NCBI GenBank assembly: GCA_951230915.1
Contig: OX579633.1
Span: 26,818,574 to 26,882,573 of the forward strand
Direction of reading: 5' to 3'
DNA length: 64,000 bases
Source: Antitrichia curtipendula
Lineage: Eukaryota; Streptophyta; Bryopsida; Hypnales; Leucodontaceae
Part shown: one piece after another, positions 35,180 to 46,273 of the stretch
Layout: each line of letters opens with the position of its first letter
Position numbering within the stretch: the first letter of the stretch is position 1
Made by a program: the position numbers and the translations under genes
The notes under the pieces: model-generated
The model's database searches: none
What the model was told of the DNA's origin: nothing
Seen by the model: the letters and a program-made list of their open reading frames with translations, nothing else

Positions 35180-36708
35180 CTGCACCCACACCTTCAATAA
35201 CCCACAGCAACGCAAAGCAGCAAGAAGCCAAAGCAAGCGACAATGTTTGCAAACACAAGCGTCGAAACACAAAAACAAATTAAGAACATCAGGAGCCGAG
35301 AAATGTACCTACTCGAATCAGCACGACCCAAACATTACGTGAAAGCTGAGAGAGTGAAAATTGAGAGATGAGTCTCACAACGATCCACAGTTGTTTATAT
35401 TCACCCTACGCCCCCCAATTGAGCACTCCTGCTGCAAGAGTTCGGAAGCCAAGCATTCGCCAAATCGCCAAGAGTTCAACCCACCAAGCCACTAGCCTGC
35501 AACCCCCTATGTGCCTAGCCGCCCACCAAAATTTCGAAATTCGAAGAGGAACACAATCCATGTAGCCTCCATTTCCCAATTGGAATGAATGCGTGGGAGA
35601 CAGGTGACTGAGGTGAGGCAAACGTCTCTCAAATTTTCACAACAGATAGGAATTGGCACTCCTGATTTCACAACATGGCGATGCGCAATCAAGGAGCGCA
35701 AGCAATGGCAAACAATGTTCCTAAACCAAACAATTCTAAAATCATTGAATACCCCGGAGCAGTTAATGCAGATCTAAGGAACGGTGGTACACTAATGAAT
35801 CAGTGATTACTGAACGCATCTGAGTATGCTAAACTTGCAGGAACTCCAAGAGTCCAAGTAGAAGAAGGCGCTAAACCCTTACGCAATAGGTAGGTGATGG
35901 CTGCGACACCGACGACGGAGATGGAACTGACACACGAAGATCCAATGGTACATGTATAATTTTGACTAACCCTAATCTGTTATGGGAGGGGATGAATGCA
36001 AAAATGCAGTGAACGAAAGAAACAATTTTGCATCCCTGGTATCATCACGTTCGCAAATGTGTTCAAAAATTTTTTTTTCTTGAAATCTGCAATGGACATT
36101 TAGCAACGCCTAACAGAAGGTAGAAACGGAACGAATTTTCGCCAGTTTAGGGAACGCTGATTCCAACCATTAGATAGGACAACAACTTAATAAAGTATCT
36201 CCATAAATTAGGATGATTTTCATCCAAGCAGTAATGAGAAAAAGTTGATTTTTCAATCTGTTTGTCGTCCAGAAATTGGATGTCAGAGCGCTTCAGGGTT
36301 AAATGAGCACAAGAGGGGACATGGTTATTTACTATTACTGGTAGCTTGAAGTACTTAAATTAACTTACCGTGGGTAGAAGTTAAGTTCCATTTAAGTTAT
36401 GCCCTGGTGAATTCAGTTCCGTCATTCATGAGAGATTCCCATGTGACCCCCTCTTGATTTCATGACATGCTCGAACCACGTGTAATCAGTCAATAAGTGA
36501 AGATACTCCAGCATTTATTTTTTGTATACAGTAATTTGGGGTGATTCTAACTGTCCTTTAGTCATTTGTGTCAAAAAAAAAAAAAAAAATAAGTGCCCTT
36601 TATCAATACAGTAGCCAGTGGCTGTTGTTCTTGTATTTTGCTCTTTTCAATGAAATTCCGTTTCATTTGTTTTAAAAAATGATAATAATAATTGCCCTCT
36701 ATAGGGCT
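35180..36708. other. Region upstream of the hAT relic, no gene recognised
   Basis: This is the 5' side of the minus-strand hAT relic. Base composition is more balanced to about 35,960, then becomes AT-rich. Several short frames are open on both strands, but none is recognised. A run of about 17 A is at 36,572-36,589. If the hAT element has a preserved 5' terminus it should lie here, but I could not pair one. Confidence 0.4.
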
Positions 36709-37071
36709 GGGGTGAACCACCCCCCTCACTCGGGCCAAGGAGGATTGACCCCTGTATTGCCCTTGCAAAAAACACTAAATTTTTTTATTTCTGGCATATG
36801 ATAAAATTTGCAAACTCTAAATCCATATTTGCAATCAGAGGCCCCTAATTAGCTATGATGCATGATGAAATAAAAATTTAAGTGGAACAAAATAGGGGGC
36901 AATACTTTACATTTATCCTTTGATGGGGGCTCAATCCTCCCTGGCCCCTCACTCGTCCCCAAGGGAAAATGCTGCAGAAGATAAATTTATCAAGCACAAA
37001 ATAGGAGTTGATTTTCTTTACATGCACCTCTAGAAGGACTTTGGGGAACAAGCAAAGAGGTTGGTTCATCC
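36709..37071. mobile_element. B-family MITE carrying a nested A-family MITE
   Basis: The left end GGGGTGAACCACCCCCCTCA and the reverse complement of the right end, GATGAACCAACCTC, match the B ends at 47,975-48,204. After removing the nested A element, about 150 bp remain: TCCCCAAGGGAAAATGCTG then AGATAAATTTATCAAGCAC. The roughly 80-bp core present in the other B copy is deleted here. Confidence 0.7.
36733..36946 (+). mobile_element. A-family MITE with target duplication
   Basis: Ends are GGCCAAGGAGGATTGA and TCAATCCTCCCTGGCC. The flanks read CTCACTCG on both sides (36,725-36,732 and 36,948-36,955); adjacent C-runs make the exact length 8 to 11 bp. An 8-bp duplication would fit hAT elements and 9 bp would fit Mutator-like ones. 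About 214 bp, with no coding capacity. Inserted in the B-family element's left arm. Confidence 0.8.
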
Positions 37072-37931
37072 AAATTCTTTATTATAATAGGAATGGGTAT
37101 ATTTTATGCCATCATGCAGCCTTGTTCCAACAAAGACATCCATGTGAATTGTTTATAAAAAATTAGGACTTTTAATTTACTTTGATTTTTGTTTTTGATT
37201 ATAGTAATTTAATAATTAAAAAATGATATTTCTAAAGGCTTCGTCAATGTAGCACTGATTTCATTTTTAACCCCTAAAGGACTAGCCTGTAGAATTTGGC
37301 AACATAAAAAATTGGGCATGTACATGTGGCTAAAGATTTACAAATTTGAAGTTGAAACTTTAATAGAAGTTGCGGACGAGGAGTAACTTTCATTTGAACT
37401 AAATTTTATGACATTTGGAAATACGAGTCAAAAGTTATGGCCTAATATGTTACTTTTTTTCACGGCCGGGCAGTCCGGGCAGATAAAAAAAAACTTTTTT
37501 CAGAAACAAAAATTTGAAACTGGTTTTCCAGAGTTATCTATACGTGAAAAGCTTTTAATCATTCCATTTTGACCAATGAGTCAAAAGTTATGAGGAGTTT
37601 TAGTTTGCTGGCAGTTTTGGAATCTCTACTCTAAAATAAACTTTGACATAACATTCAAGAGCCTTCAGAGAGGCTGCCTTTGCCTCTCTGAAGTCTTCAT
37701 CCACGAAATGCATCCACATATTATTAATGTAAGCTTCAGGACCGAGACAATCGCAGTACATTTATGGTGCGATCTAATTTTTTAGCTAATTCTAGGATAA
37801 AATATACAAACAAATAATTATAAAGATAGATGGTCTGTCAAAATACAAAGTATTCATTGAGTATTATACCAATGAAATCTAACCGTGTGCCATCTATAAC
37901 ACATTTTGTTTCTTTTGTAGGAAAGAGAAGC

Positions 37932-38508
37932 TCTTTATGTACACTTGGGGTGGTAGGAAATAGAACAACCCATGTGGGATATGTAATTTAGAGTTTGTAA
38001 TTTCTCAACCGCTCATAGTTAAGTCTAAAGTAGGAATTGTGTTAGAATTATAATTTCAGACCTCATTTAGGCATAGTGTAATACCTTTTTTCAAAAAAAT
38101 AAAAAATAAAAAAAGTTGGGGAATCAAGCTAAATTTCATCTCCAAAAATCCGTTTTAGATTTAGATCTTCCACTCAAAAGTTATGGACAAATTTCAGAGA
38201 GGATGTATGAAAATGGCAAAAAAGAATCCTTTCAAACCCCTCTATGAAATTTGTCTATAACTTTTGAGTGAAAGTTCTAAATCTCAAACGGATTTTTGGA
38301 GATGAAATTTAACTTGATTATACAACTTTTTTAGTTCAAAGTATTTTGGAAAAAGTTATTACACTATGCCTAAATGAGGTCTGAAATTATAATTCTAACA
38401 CAATTCCTACTTTAGACTTAACTATGAGCGGTTGAGAAATTACAAACTCTAAATTACATATCCCACATAGGTTGTTCTACCTCCTACCACCCCATATGTA
38501 CATAAAGA
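37932..38508. repeat. 577-bp near-perfect foldback (long hairpin)
   Basis: The left arm starts TCTTTATGTACACTTGGGG and the right arm ends CCCCATATGTACATAAAGA. Between them, long blocks such as CGCTCATAGTTAAGTCTAAA and CAGACCTCATTTAGGCATAG are repeated in reverse complement. Arms are roughly 260-270 bp with scattered mismatches, and the loop centres near 38,220. Transcription from either side would give a long double-stranded RNA. Confidence 0.9.
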
Positions 38509-38743
38509 ATGGTATTCTAATTTTGAATCACGAAACAAGAATGGCATACAAAGCTATGTGAGGGGATTCGAACATTTTAATTAATGACCTTAAAGATTTG
38601 ATTGTCACTTGCTTAAATCTATTTTTTTGTGTACTGCTTAAATTGAAGGTGTTCAATTTCCCAGTAACCCGATTGTGCAGTCATGACCTTGGCACTAAGC
38701 AGAAGTCTGACATTATTAACGCGTGGCTTATTAGCTAATGTGG

Positions 38744-38763
38744 GGTGTGGAATATTCCACACC
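38744..38763. repeat. Perfect 20-bp palindrome
   Basis: GGTGTGGAATATTCCACACC is a perfect palindrome. A second, imperfect palindromic segment with GGAATGATGTGGAATATACC and ACATCATTCC follows immediately. Lies inside the 37,647-38,852 element. Confidence 0.7.
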
Positions 38764-40245
38764 ATTTCATCCATTGGATGGAATGATGTGGAATATACCA
38801 CATCATTCCGTCAGAGGCAAGGCAGCTGCTCTCACAGCTCATGAATGTTATGGAAGTTTTTTATGTTACTCAATTTTCAATATTTTTTGAAGAAAATAAA
38901 ATCACAGGATGTAGATTGTTTAATACAACATTTCAACCATTGGGATTGGCATTTTTCAATTTCATACCTAAATTCTTAACAATTTAGTATTTTGAAGCAT
39001 TCTCTACTTCATTCTACTTACTATTTTTTTCCTATATGTTGTACAATTCCAAATGATGTGAAAATTTTCAAGCATGTAGCCAACTTGTTTAGGAAAAACA
39101 GTCCAAAGAAGCACCACCATTTTGGACATTTTTTCATAAAAAAATCGAGCTTGTGAAGTGCAGCTGCCCTGTTTTTCGCAGGGTTAAAAAAACAATTTCA
39201 GTGATTTTGAATGCTTATATCTTGTTATCCATGTGGTGGAAATTTCTGAAATTTTTACCACATATTCTCAAGTCAGCATACTACAAGATCCTATGGTTAC
39301 ATGAGTCAAAAAAAAGTTTTTTTCAAAAATTTGGTACTTGTACTAAAAATGGCAATTTTTGAGTGTTTTCAATGAAAACATAGTCACAGAACTTTAGGGG
39401 TTAAGCAGAGGTTCTCTCATACTTTTCCATATTTATAGTAGATGTAGCTTTTGTCTAATTAACCCCTAAAGACTAAGGAGCCCACATTGGGTTCTTTGAA
39501 AACTTGTACGAGCTCTAATGACTTCATCATTTTAATTTTTTGTATAAATTTTTTAGGATGAATGCTAATCATCCTAATTTATATGCAAACTTTATTTAGG
39601 GTCATTCCAATAACTATTCCAAAATTTAAAAGTATTTTTTTAATTCAATTTCAAAGTAGATAGGTAAAAATATCTTTAAAAAAATTATTGCTTTATTTTA
39701 TTGGATTGTATAGATTGATACTGACTTGAAATCATTGAATCATATAATTCTAAATAATGAAGTGAAAGAGTATAATTATTTAGCGACCAATGAAAGTAGA
39801 AAAAATATATAAAGTCATCTTTTGAACTCAAATTTGAAAATTTCCAGATATTAAAAGCAAAAAAAAATGATACCAATTGTTTACTAGAATATTCTCACCA
39901 TTAGAATTTTCAATTTTCAATTTTCTTGTAAAAGTTATTAGCAATTTAGTTCATTTTCTTGTTTCGTACCATGTTCCACTTTATAGTTTTCTTAAAGATG
40001 AACTTAAAAGTATTTTTGGTATTATTTTAGCCCCTAAAGGATCAAGGCCTTTTTTCTGCCAAAAAACACTCAAAACTGCCATTTCTGTAGCAAAGAGTAA
40101 AAAAATTTGAAAACTGTTTTTTTCCGCACATCTAACTATGGGATCTTAACTAGAATGAGAATATGTAGAAAAAATTTCAGAATTTTTGACCGCACAGATT
40201 GCAAGATACAATCTTAGTTGAACAAAACTGAGTTTTAGACGTGGC

Positions 40246-40600
40246 CATTAGGAAAAATTTCAGCCCTCCAGGAGGCTACGAGTTTGGCACTCGTCTGGTG
40301 CAATACGGAAAAAAACCCAAATAAAAAATTATTTTTTAATATTTAAAAATTGGTTTCTGACGTGGCACTAGTAGTGCCACGTCAGATTTATATTTTTTTA
40401 ATATTTTTTTATTTTTTTGATATTTTTTAATATTTTTTAATATTTTTTTAATATTTTTTTAATATTTTTTTAATATTTTTTTTTCAAAAATAAAAATTTA
40501 AAAATAAAAATAAAAATTTATTCATTCTGAAATTACACCAAAGGGGTCCCGTAAATCAATTCCTTAGCGGCCTTCTGGAGGGCTGAAATTTTTCCTAATG
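40246..40600. mobile_element. D-family MITE with 31-bp inverted repeats
   Basis: The left end starts CATTAGGAAAAATTTCAGCC and the right end finishes GGCTGAAATTTTTCCTAATG; the repeats continue to about 31 bp with one mismatch. TA next to GGAAAAATTTC on both sides could be a TA target duplication. The interior holds a 27-nt palindrome at 40,358-40,384 and a run of repeated AATATTTTTTT units at about 40,390-40,485. Size 355 bp. Second copy at 47,432-47,691. Confidence 0.8.
40358..40384. promoter_or_regulatory. 27-nt palindrome with two ACGTGG-type cores
   Basis: TGACGTGGCACTA, a central G, then TAGTGCCACGTCA: the two 13-nt arms are exact reverse complements. Each arm carries TGACGTGG, a sequence of the kind bound by plant bZIP factors (C-box/G-box hybrid). 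The equivalent place in the other D copy reads GATGTGGCACTAGTAGTACC, partly decayed. A regulatory role is inferred from the motif only. Confidence 0.45.
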
Positions 40601-41460
40601 TAACTTTGAAATTGATTTTCTTTCAACTCACAACTAATTTTTTCTTCAAACTTCTATGGTAGCGTGCAATATGTTGTACACTACAACTTTTGTACATACA
40701 CTTTTGGACTTTGTCCATTTTTAAATTAAATTTTTTGTACTACAAAGTTTTGAGCTTTAAATCTTTAAAGTGGAAAATTGAGTTGAGAGCCTAGGAAAAA
40801 ATAAATAAATAAAAACTTAATTCTCATTCTTTAAATTAAAAAAAAATAGAAGTAGGTATGAGATAGAAGGAAAATCTAAAATATTAATATCTTTTAGATG
40901 GAATTAAAATGCACTATTTCCAATGGTGAGATTATTATAGCCATGTGAAACTTAAACCATGTGAAACTTTTGTTTTTGAAAAATTGCAAAAATTGCATTC
41001 AGAAATGAATCCTACAAGTTATTCTTTTCAAGAAGATGCTCTAATTGCCCGAAAAACAATACTTTCATATAACAAATCCAAAATTCCAAATGAAATTAAT
41101 CAAATCTTACCAGATAGACAAAAACATATTCTATGAAAAAAAAATATTTAAGAAAAAAATTCAAATTTTTGCAAATTTCATTTTGTTGCTCGCTCTCTAC
41201 TATTTTGAGCTTATTTGGGTGTAACTTTTGTTCCTAAGCACCGGTTGAGAAAAAATTTATATTCCCACAAAGCTAATTAATTTTTCTATCTTCAAAAAAA
41301 AAAAAAAATCAGGATAAAAATTCAGCCCGTAGGTACCTGCCCAAAATCTCATTTGTCCCCCAAAGGGACAATGGTCCTTTAGAGATTTAAACTTATATTT
41401 TCAATCCATTTTTGAACATATTGACAGAAACACACAAGTAATGGGACATATGTGTTTATT

Positions 41461-42371
41461 TTTAAAGTATGATTTTGAGCTTTATCTTATAATTATCAAT
41501 ATAATTTATATAAATTAAGTTAATAATATTGACAATTTTTAGATAAAAAGTATGGTTTATACATATTTCATTTATTCAATTTTTTTCAATAAACTTTATA
41601 TGAAATTGCCTACAATAGTCTACTAAGTGGCATAAGCCAAAGTAATAATACTAATTTGGTCACTTTGAGATTTACAGACTTAGAAACTTATGACTGTACA
41701 TTGGATATTTTCAAGATGCTTTTCAAAAAAAAAATGCATCAAAGTGGTTTTATAACATTAACCCTAAGCGCCCCAACGACGAGATCATGTCTCTAGAAAT
41801 TATCAAGATTTCCTAGTTTGACTATTATAATCTTTTCAACAATACGGTCAAAGAACATGTCTCTTTCCCTAAAGCTCTGGGCTTGTCTCCACTACCAATC
41901 GATATGATTAGCACTAGGCGCTCAAACGTTAAGTAACGAGGATCTTGGTATTTGAACATGATAAAACAACTTGATAATGTAAAATCTTAAGCTCTATGTT
42001 GTAAATGATCTGCAAGGTTTCTATTTGGGAAAATACTATGAAATTAAGAGATTTTGACCACTTCATTTTGTCCATGACTTTGATGGGGCAATTGTTTTTC
42101 CAACCGACACTCCCTAGCAAGGTTCATGGTTATACAATAAGCTTTAAATAAAAGTAGTTCAATACTGTGGAGTGCAAACCTTAAGATTGAAAATATTGAA
42201 ATTATACATCCTGTCATTGATGAAACCTACGTAAACAATGAAAATTGAATTTACATTGTTGCAAATATCACTAATGTATTTGTTCTCAATTGCATCTACA
42301 TCACCTTTTATTATTGTCTTCATCCAAAACAAGAGGTTGGCAAACAATCATTGCTTTGAATGGTGAAGACA
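41461..42371. other. AT-rich spacer without a recognised gene
   Basis: About 900 bp with only short frames on the minus strand (41,929-42,120 and 42,159-42,347), low in complexity and without motifs. No repeat family recognised. Confidence 0.45.
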
Positions 42372-42818
42372 TAAGGTAAACCAACCCATTGTGATCAGAA
42401 TTTCGAGTCTGCCCTCATGCCATTGCTGAAAATTTTCAAAAAATTTCTCACTCATAGATAAGTGTGAGAAATAGTGAGAGCAATTGAAATTTTATTTTTC
42501 AAACAAAGTGTGAATTAGTTATGTATTTTTGAAGTGATCTTCCCAACACGGTCTACAGGCTGCCCCATAACCAACAAAAAGTGTATCCAATATGCTCATC
42601 TGAATCATCTAAAGCGGTCACAATAATTTCTAATGTGGAATGCCATTAAAAAATCACTTCCTACAATGATTTACGCTGAAAAATTGGGTGTTCCTAATGA
42701 GGTCACTAATCACTCCATAGATGTCAGGTTAGCTATTGATTGTAGTCTGAAAAACCATCATGGGGTCATAAGATGTCCACTATAGGTCATCTGACCGTAA
42801 TGGGCTGGTTTACCTTAA
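42372..42818 (-). mobile_element. J-family MITE
   Basis: The left end TAAGGTAAACCAACCCATTG and the reverse complement of the right end, TTAAGGTAAACCAGCCCATT, are inverted repeats of more than 20 bp. Its reverse complement aligns with the J copy at 46,274-46,748, sharing the CTATAGTGGACATC, ATGACCCCATGATGG and CCTCATTAGGAAC blocks. TAA at the left edge fits a 3-bp target. No coding capacity. Confidence 0.75.
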
Positions 42819-43009
42819 TTGCAATTCTATACCACTTGATCTGGCATCGAGTGAACATGTTCAATAGCTTTGTATACAATGATTGGATTCTTTTCATTTC
42901 AACAATAGAGTTTGGATGAATTTTTTATTGCTTAACAAATTTATACATTGTTCAAATTATATACTAAAGTTCTTTAGAAGGTAAAAAATCTATCAAGTTT
43001 AAATGTTTT

Positions 43010-43942
43010 TTAACCTCTAAAGTCCCATTGTCCCCTTGGTGGAAAAAAATGGATTTTGGACAGGTTCCTATGGTCTTGATATTTGTTGTGATTTTCTGAT
43101 TTTCTTTTGTAAAGATATAAAAACACATTAGCTTTCCAAAAATACAATTTTTATTTCAATCAGAGCTCGAGATCAAAGCTTATGGCACAAAAGCCTTTTG
43201 TTTAGTTCCGTGGGCAAAAAAAATCCTTCATAAAAACCTAAATTAAGAAATTTTATTTTTATTTTTGTGTAGATTATATTTTTATGTACATGAAGTTTTT
43301 TATTTGTTCCATTTGGATTTGTTATGCAAAAATTATGGACAATCTTGTTTTGGGGGCAATCAAAGCATTTTCTTGAAAAAATAACTTATAGGATTCATTT
43401 TTGACTTCAATTTTCACAATTTATCCAAAATAAAAGTTTTGCAGGTTAAGATCTCTTTCTAGAACAATCTCACCATTGAGATTAGTGTACTTTAATTCCA
43501 TCTTAGAGCTATTAACAATTTAGATTTTCCTTTAAACTTTAACCTACTTCTACTTAATAAATTTTTAATGAGTGAAACCTAAATTTCTGTTTTTTGAATA
43601 TTTTTCCTAGACTCTCAACTCAAATCTTTATCATATATAATTAAAAATTAAAAATTAGTAGAGCAAAAATTATAAGTTATGAAGGTCCAAAGCCCAAAAA
43701 TGAAGTTGAGCAAGGTGCAAAAAAACTTGTTTCCTTCACTTTAAACACAAATATCTTGCAACCTACACAATCAAAGTTTGTGAAATCTCTTCCACACATG
43801 ATTATACTAATCTAGTACAAGACCCTACGGGTAAATATGAAAAAAAATATCAATTTGTTTTTTCTTTGTACTATACAAAATTTCAAATGGCAGTTTCGAG
43901 TGTTTTTTGATGGAAAAGAGGCCTTCAGACTTTAAGGGTTGA
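43010..43942 (-). mobile_element. T1-a element, full length
   Basis: TTAA-CCTCTAAAGTCCCATTGTCC to GGCCTTCAGACTTTAAGGG-TTGA, 933 bp. It has the a-form landmarks in reverse order: a GGACAGGTTCC strip, AGAACAATCTCACCATTGAG, AAATATCTTGCAACC and a CAAGACCCTACGG block. The right TTAA has one change. Confidence 0.75.
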
Positions 43943-44345
43943 GTACAAAAACTATACAAATTTATAGAAAATATATAAAATAAAAGAATTAAAAGTTGAA
44001 ATACAATAATCTACATTTGTGCTTTGTGGAGTAGATAGTAGCTACTCATAGTTGTGTATAGTGTATATGATCACAATTATTTAGGTAATACTACAACTAA
44101 ATTGTAACCTTGAATGCATAAAAAAAATTGAGACAATTTCACCTCATATTTTTTATGAAATGCTCATACAAAATCTTATGGACATGAAAAATACAATCTT
44201 TGCTATTATAAAGATCTGTATTTAGGTATTCAAAAATTTAGTGTTTAATTTAGTGTGTATAATGCATTATAACAATATACTCCCTTAGTGTAATTTTTTT
44301 AGTTAACGGATTTTTTCATGTAATTATACATGTTAGACTTGGTTT

Positions 44346-44584
44346 TTAATCCTATAAGGGTCTGAAAGTCCTTTGCGGCCGTGTAGTATATTATGAATAT
44401 GGTGGTATATGAGTATATGACCACAAAAACATTGACTAAATCTTGTTCAATACAAAGTAAATTAATGATTATGGTAGTATATAAATAACAATGTATCACA
44501 ATTCTTATAATAAACCACAATTGAAGAATTATAAGGCTAAATATGGGTCATATAGAGGGAATCCAAAGGCCTTTCAAGGATTAA
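44346..44584. mobile_element. Short T1-like element
   Basis: The left end TTAA-TCCTATAAGGGTCTG and the right end GGCCTTTCAAGGA-TTAA form an imperfect inverted repeat with TTAA at both edges, 239 bp in all. The interior matches no other T1 subfamily here and includes repeated GGTAGTATA / GGTGGTATA words. Confidence 0.45.
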
Positions 44585-45296
44585 AAAAAATTCACATTCC
44601 AAATTGAATTTTCATTTTGTGGAAGAAATTTTCAAAATTCTTAAAACAATTTTTGTGTAGTACACTACACAAAAAAATGATACTCCATAGCTTGCAAACA
44701 CCTACCCTTTTTGCATAATCTAAGTTTTATTTTACTTAGGCATTTGGATTAAAAAAAAGCCATGCCACCCCCAAAAAATTGAGTTGTGTATATAGCTTCA
44801 AGCAGCATGTGTAAAATATTTTTTCTACTTTTGAAATGACAAGTAATTTACCAACACAACATAGTATGCAACTATTAATCTTGAAATTTCTTTTTCATAT
44901 TTGCTTGATGCACTAGAAAATGATAGCAACTTGAAACATCTCCAAACTCTTTAGGGATTAAAGCAATAATTGTCAATTTTTTACAATGATCAACAAAATT
45001 CAATACAAAAATTCACTAAGTTGAGATCATTTTATAAAGCCAAGAGCAGAGCCCTCTATATGTTTTGTGGTTTAAGTTTTCAATTTTATAAATAATATAC
45101 AAAAATAAATTAGAGCTTTTCCATCTTTGTTTGATTCACCAACTCAAATTATACACCTAGCCATTCTCCTATTTTGAAAAACTTACTAACATAGAAATGG
45201 CGGTTGATGCGTCATTTTGGTAAACAAATTATTGTATATTTTGATGAAAAATATTCTTTAAATTATTTGTAAATTTTCAATATTCGCTTCATTGCT

Positions 45297-45893
45297 TTAA
45301 CCCCCCAAAGGACCGAGGCACATTTCAAGCAATTTTTTTTGAAAAATTGCCACTTTGTAGGGCATTGAGAGAAGGAAAAAAAAATTCTTAAAAGAATTCA
45401 ACAATACAAATTTGTACTAGACTACCATGGAAATTTGTGGGGGAAAATTCAGAAATTTTGACCTTACGGATTGAAGACTATAACATTTGAAGTTACAAAA
45501 AAAGTATTTATTTTACCTTGTTGATAAGGCCAAGAGACTTTAACTCCTCCTAGACTAAGATTTTTACACTACACACAGTTATTTTTTTGAAATTTGCATC
45601 TTGTACCATGTATGTTATATACCTATCAAATTTCAAAAATAGAAGAGGAACTTTGCATATGTTGCCCATAGCTATTTGAGTTGCCTACTCAATTGCCTAT
45701 AAAATTTTAGAGTAGCACAACTCTTGGTCCATGCGCTTAATTGGAAAAAAATTATATTTCCACTAAGGAAATACATGTTTACACCTTGTCTCAAAATTCC
45801 ATGAACATCCAACCAAAAATTACAACTTTGTGCATAACTTCCCAAGATCTCTTGTGTACATTGAACAATCAATTGGTCCTTTAGAGGATATAG
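45297..45893 (+). mobile_element. T1-c element
   Basis: TTAA-CCCCCCAAAGGACCGAGGC to GGTCCTTTAGAGGATATA. The interior aligns with 22,008-22,586: TTTGTACTAGACTACC, TTGACCTTACGGATTG, AACTCCTCCTAGACTAAGAT and CCTATCAAATTTCAAAAAT. Shorter than the a/b forms at about 597 bp. The right TTAA is mutated. Confidence 0.65.
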
Positions 45894-46273
45894 CGGTATT
45901 GGAAATATGTAAGAGCATCTCCAACAAGGACATTGTTCAAGTCACCTCAAAGTGTCAAAAATAGGTCTTTTCTTGAAGAAAAGGACAAGCCGAGCCTCTT
46001 GCCAGCCTGCCACTTGTCATTGCACCCTCAATGCAACAATGCATTCAAGAAAAGTAAAGACATTGCTCAAGCTTTTTTTTTAATTTTCTAGTGAACCTTC
46101 CCCACTTTTATGAGTGTACTTTAGATGAGGTGTTTGGAAAACACCAACACCTGTTACCATGGTCAAAGAATTTGAGTTTCTATGAAATGTTTTGGGTTCA
46201 ACAAATTGGACCAAAATATCGAGTAGGGCCTCTCATGTGAGAGAACCTGAAAACTGTAGTTGACTATACCAAC

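Larger units (their letters stand above)
37647..38852. mobile_element. Inverted-repeat element carrying a long foldback
   Basis: The left end CATAACATTCAAGAGC and the right end GCTCATGAATGTTATG are inverted repeats with one mismatch over 16 bp. The T1-b reference reads CTTTGAAGTCC across this point, so GA is the only evident flanking duplication. Inside are a small hairpin (CTTCAGAGAGGC / GCCTCTCTGAAG, about 37,672-37,702), the 577-bp foldback, and the palindrome at 38,744-38,763. No transposase-like frame is present. Superfamily unassigned. Confidence 0.75.
37267..39404 (+). mobile_element. T1-b element split by a 1.2-kb element
   Basis: TTAA-CCCCTAAAGGACTAG to ACTTTAGGGG-TTAA. b-form landmarks appear on both sides of the insert: GGCAACATAAAAAATTGGGC and CTCTAAAATAAACTTTGA on the left; ATGTTACTCAATTTTCAAT, AAGTGCAGCTGCCC and TACTTGTACTAAAAATGGC on the right. 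Without the 1,206-bp insert the length is 932 bp, the normal T1-b size. Confidence 0.85.
40027..41390 (+). mobile_element. T1-a element split by a D-family MITE
   Basis: TTAG-CCCCTAAAGGATCAAGG to GTCCTTTAGAGAT-TTAA. It has the a-form landmarks TTTTTTCTGCCAAAAAACAC, GACCGCACAGATTGCAAGAT and CGTAGGTACCTGCCCAAAAT. Length without the D element is 1,009 bp. A block of about 130 bp around the D element has no match in other T1-a copies, so this copy also has some private sequence. Confidence 0.8.
39459..41460 (+). mobile_element. T1-d element, split by a T1-a copy
   Basis: Starts TTAA-CCCCTAAAGACTAAGG. It aligns with 17,092-17,687 over its length, including a TTGTATAGATTGATA block and an ATTCTCACCA block, then is interrupted at 40,027 by T1-a. 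After 41,390 it resumes with TTTTCAATCCATTTTTGAAC and GGGACATATGTG, which match sequence on both sides of the other T1-d interruption. The far end is not resolved. Confidence 0.6.
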
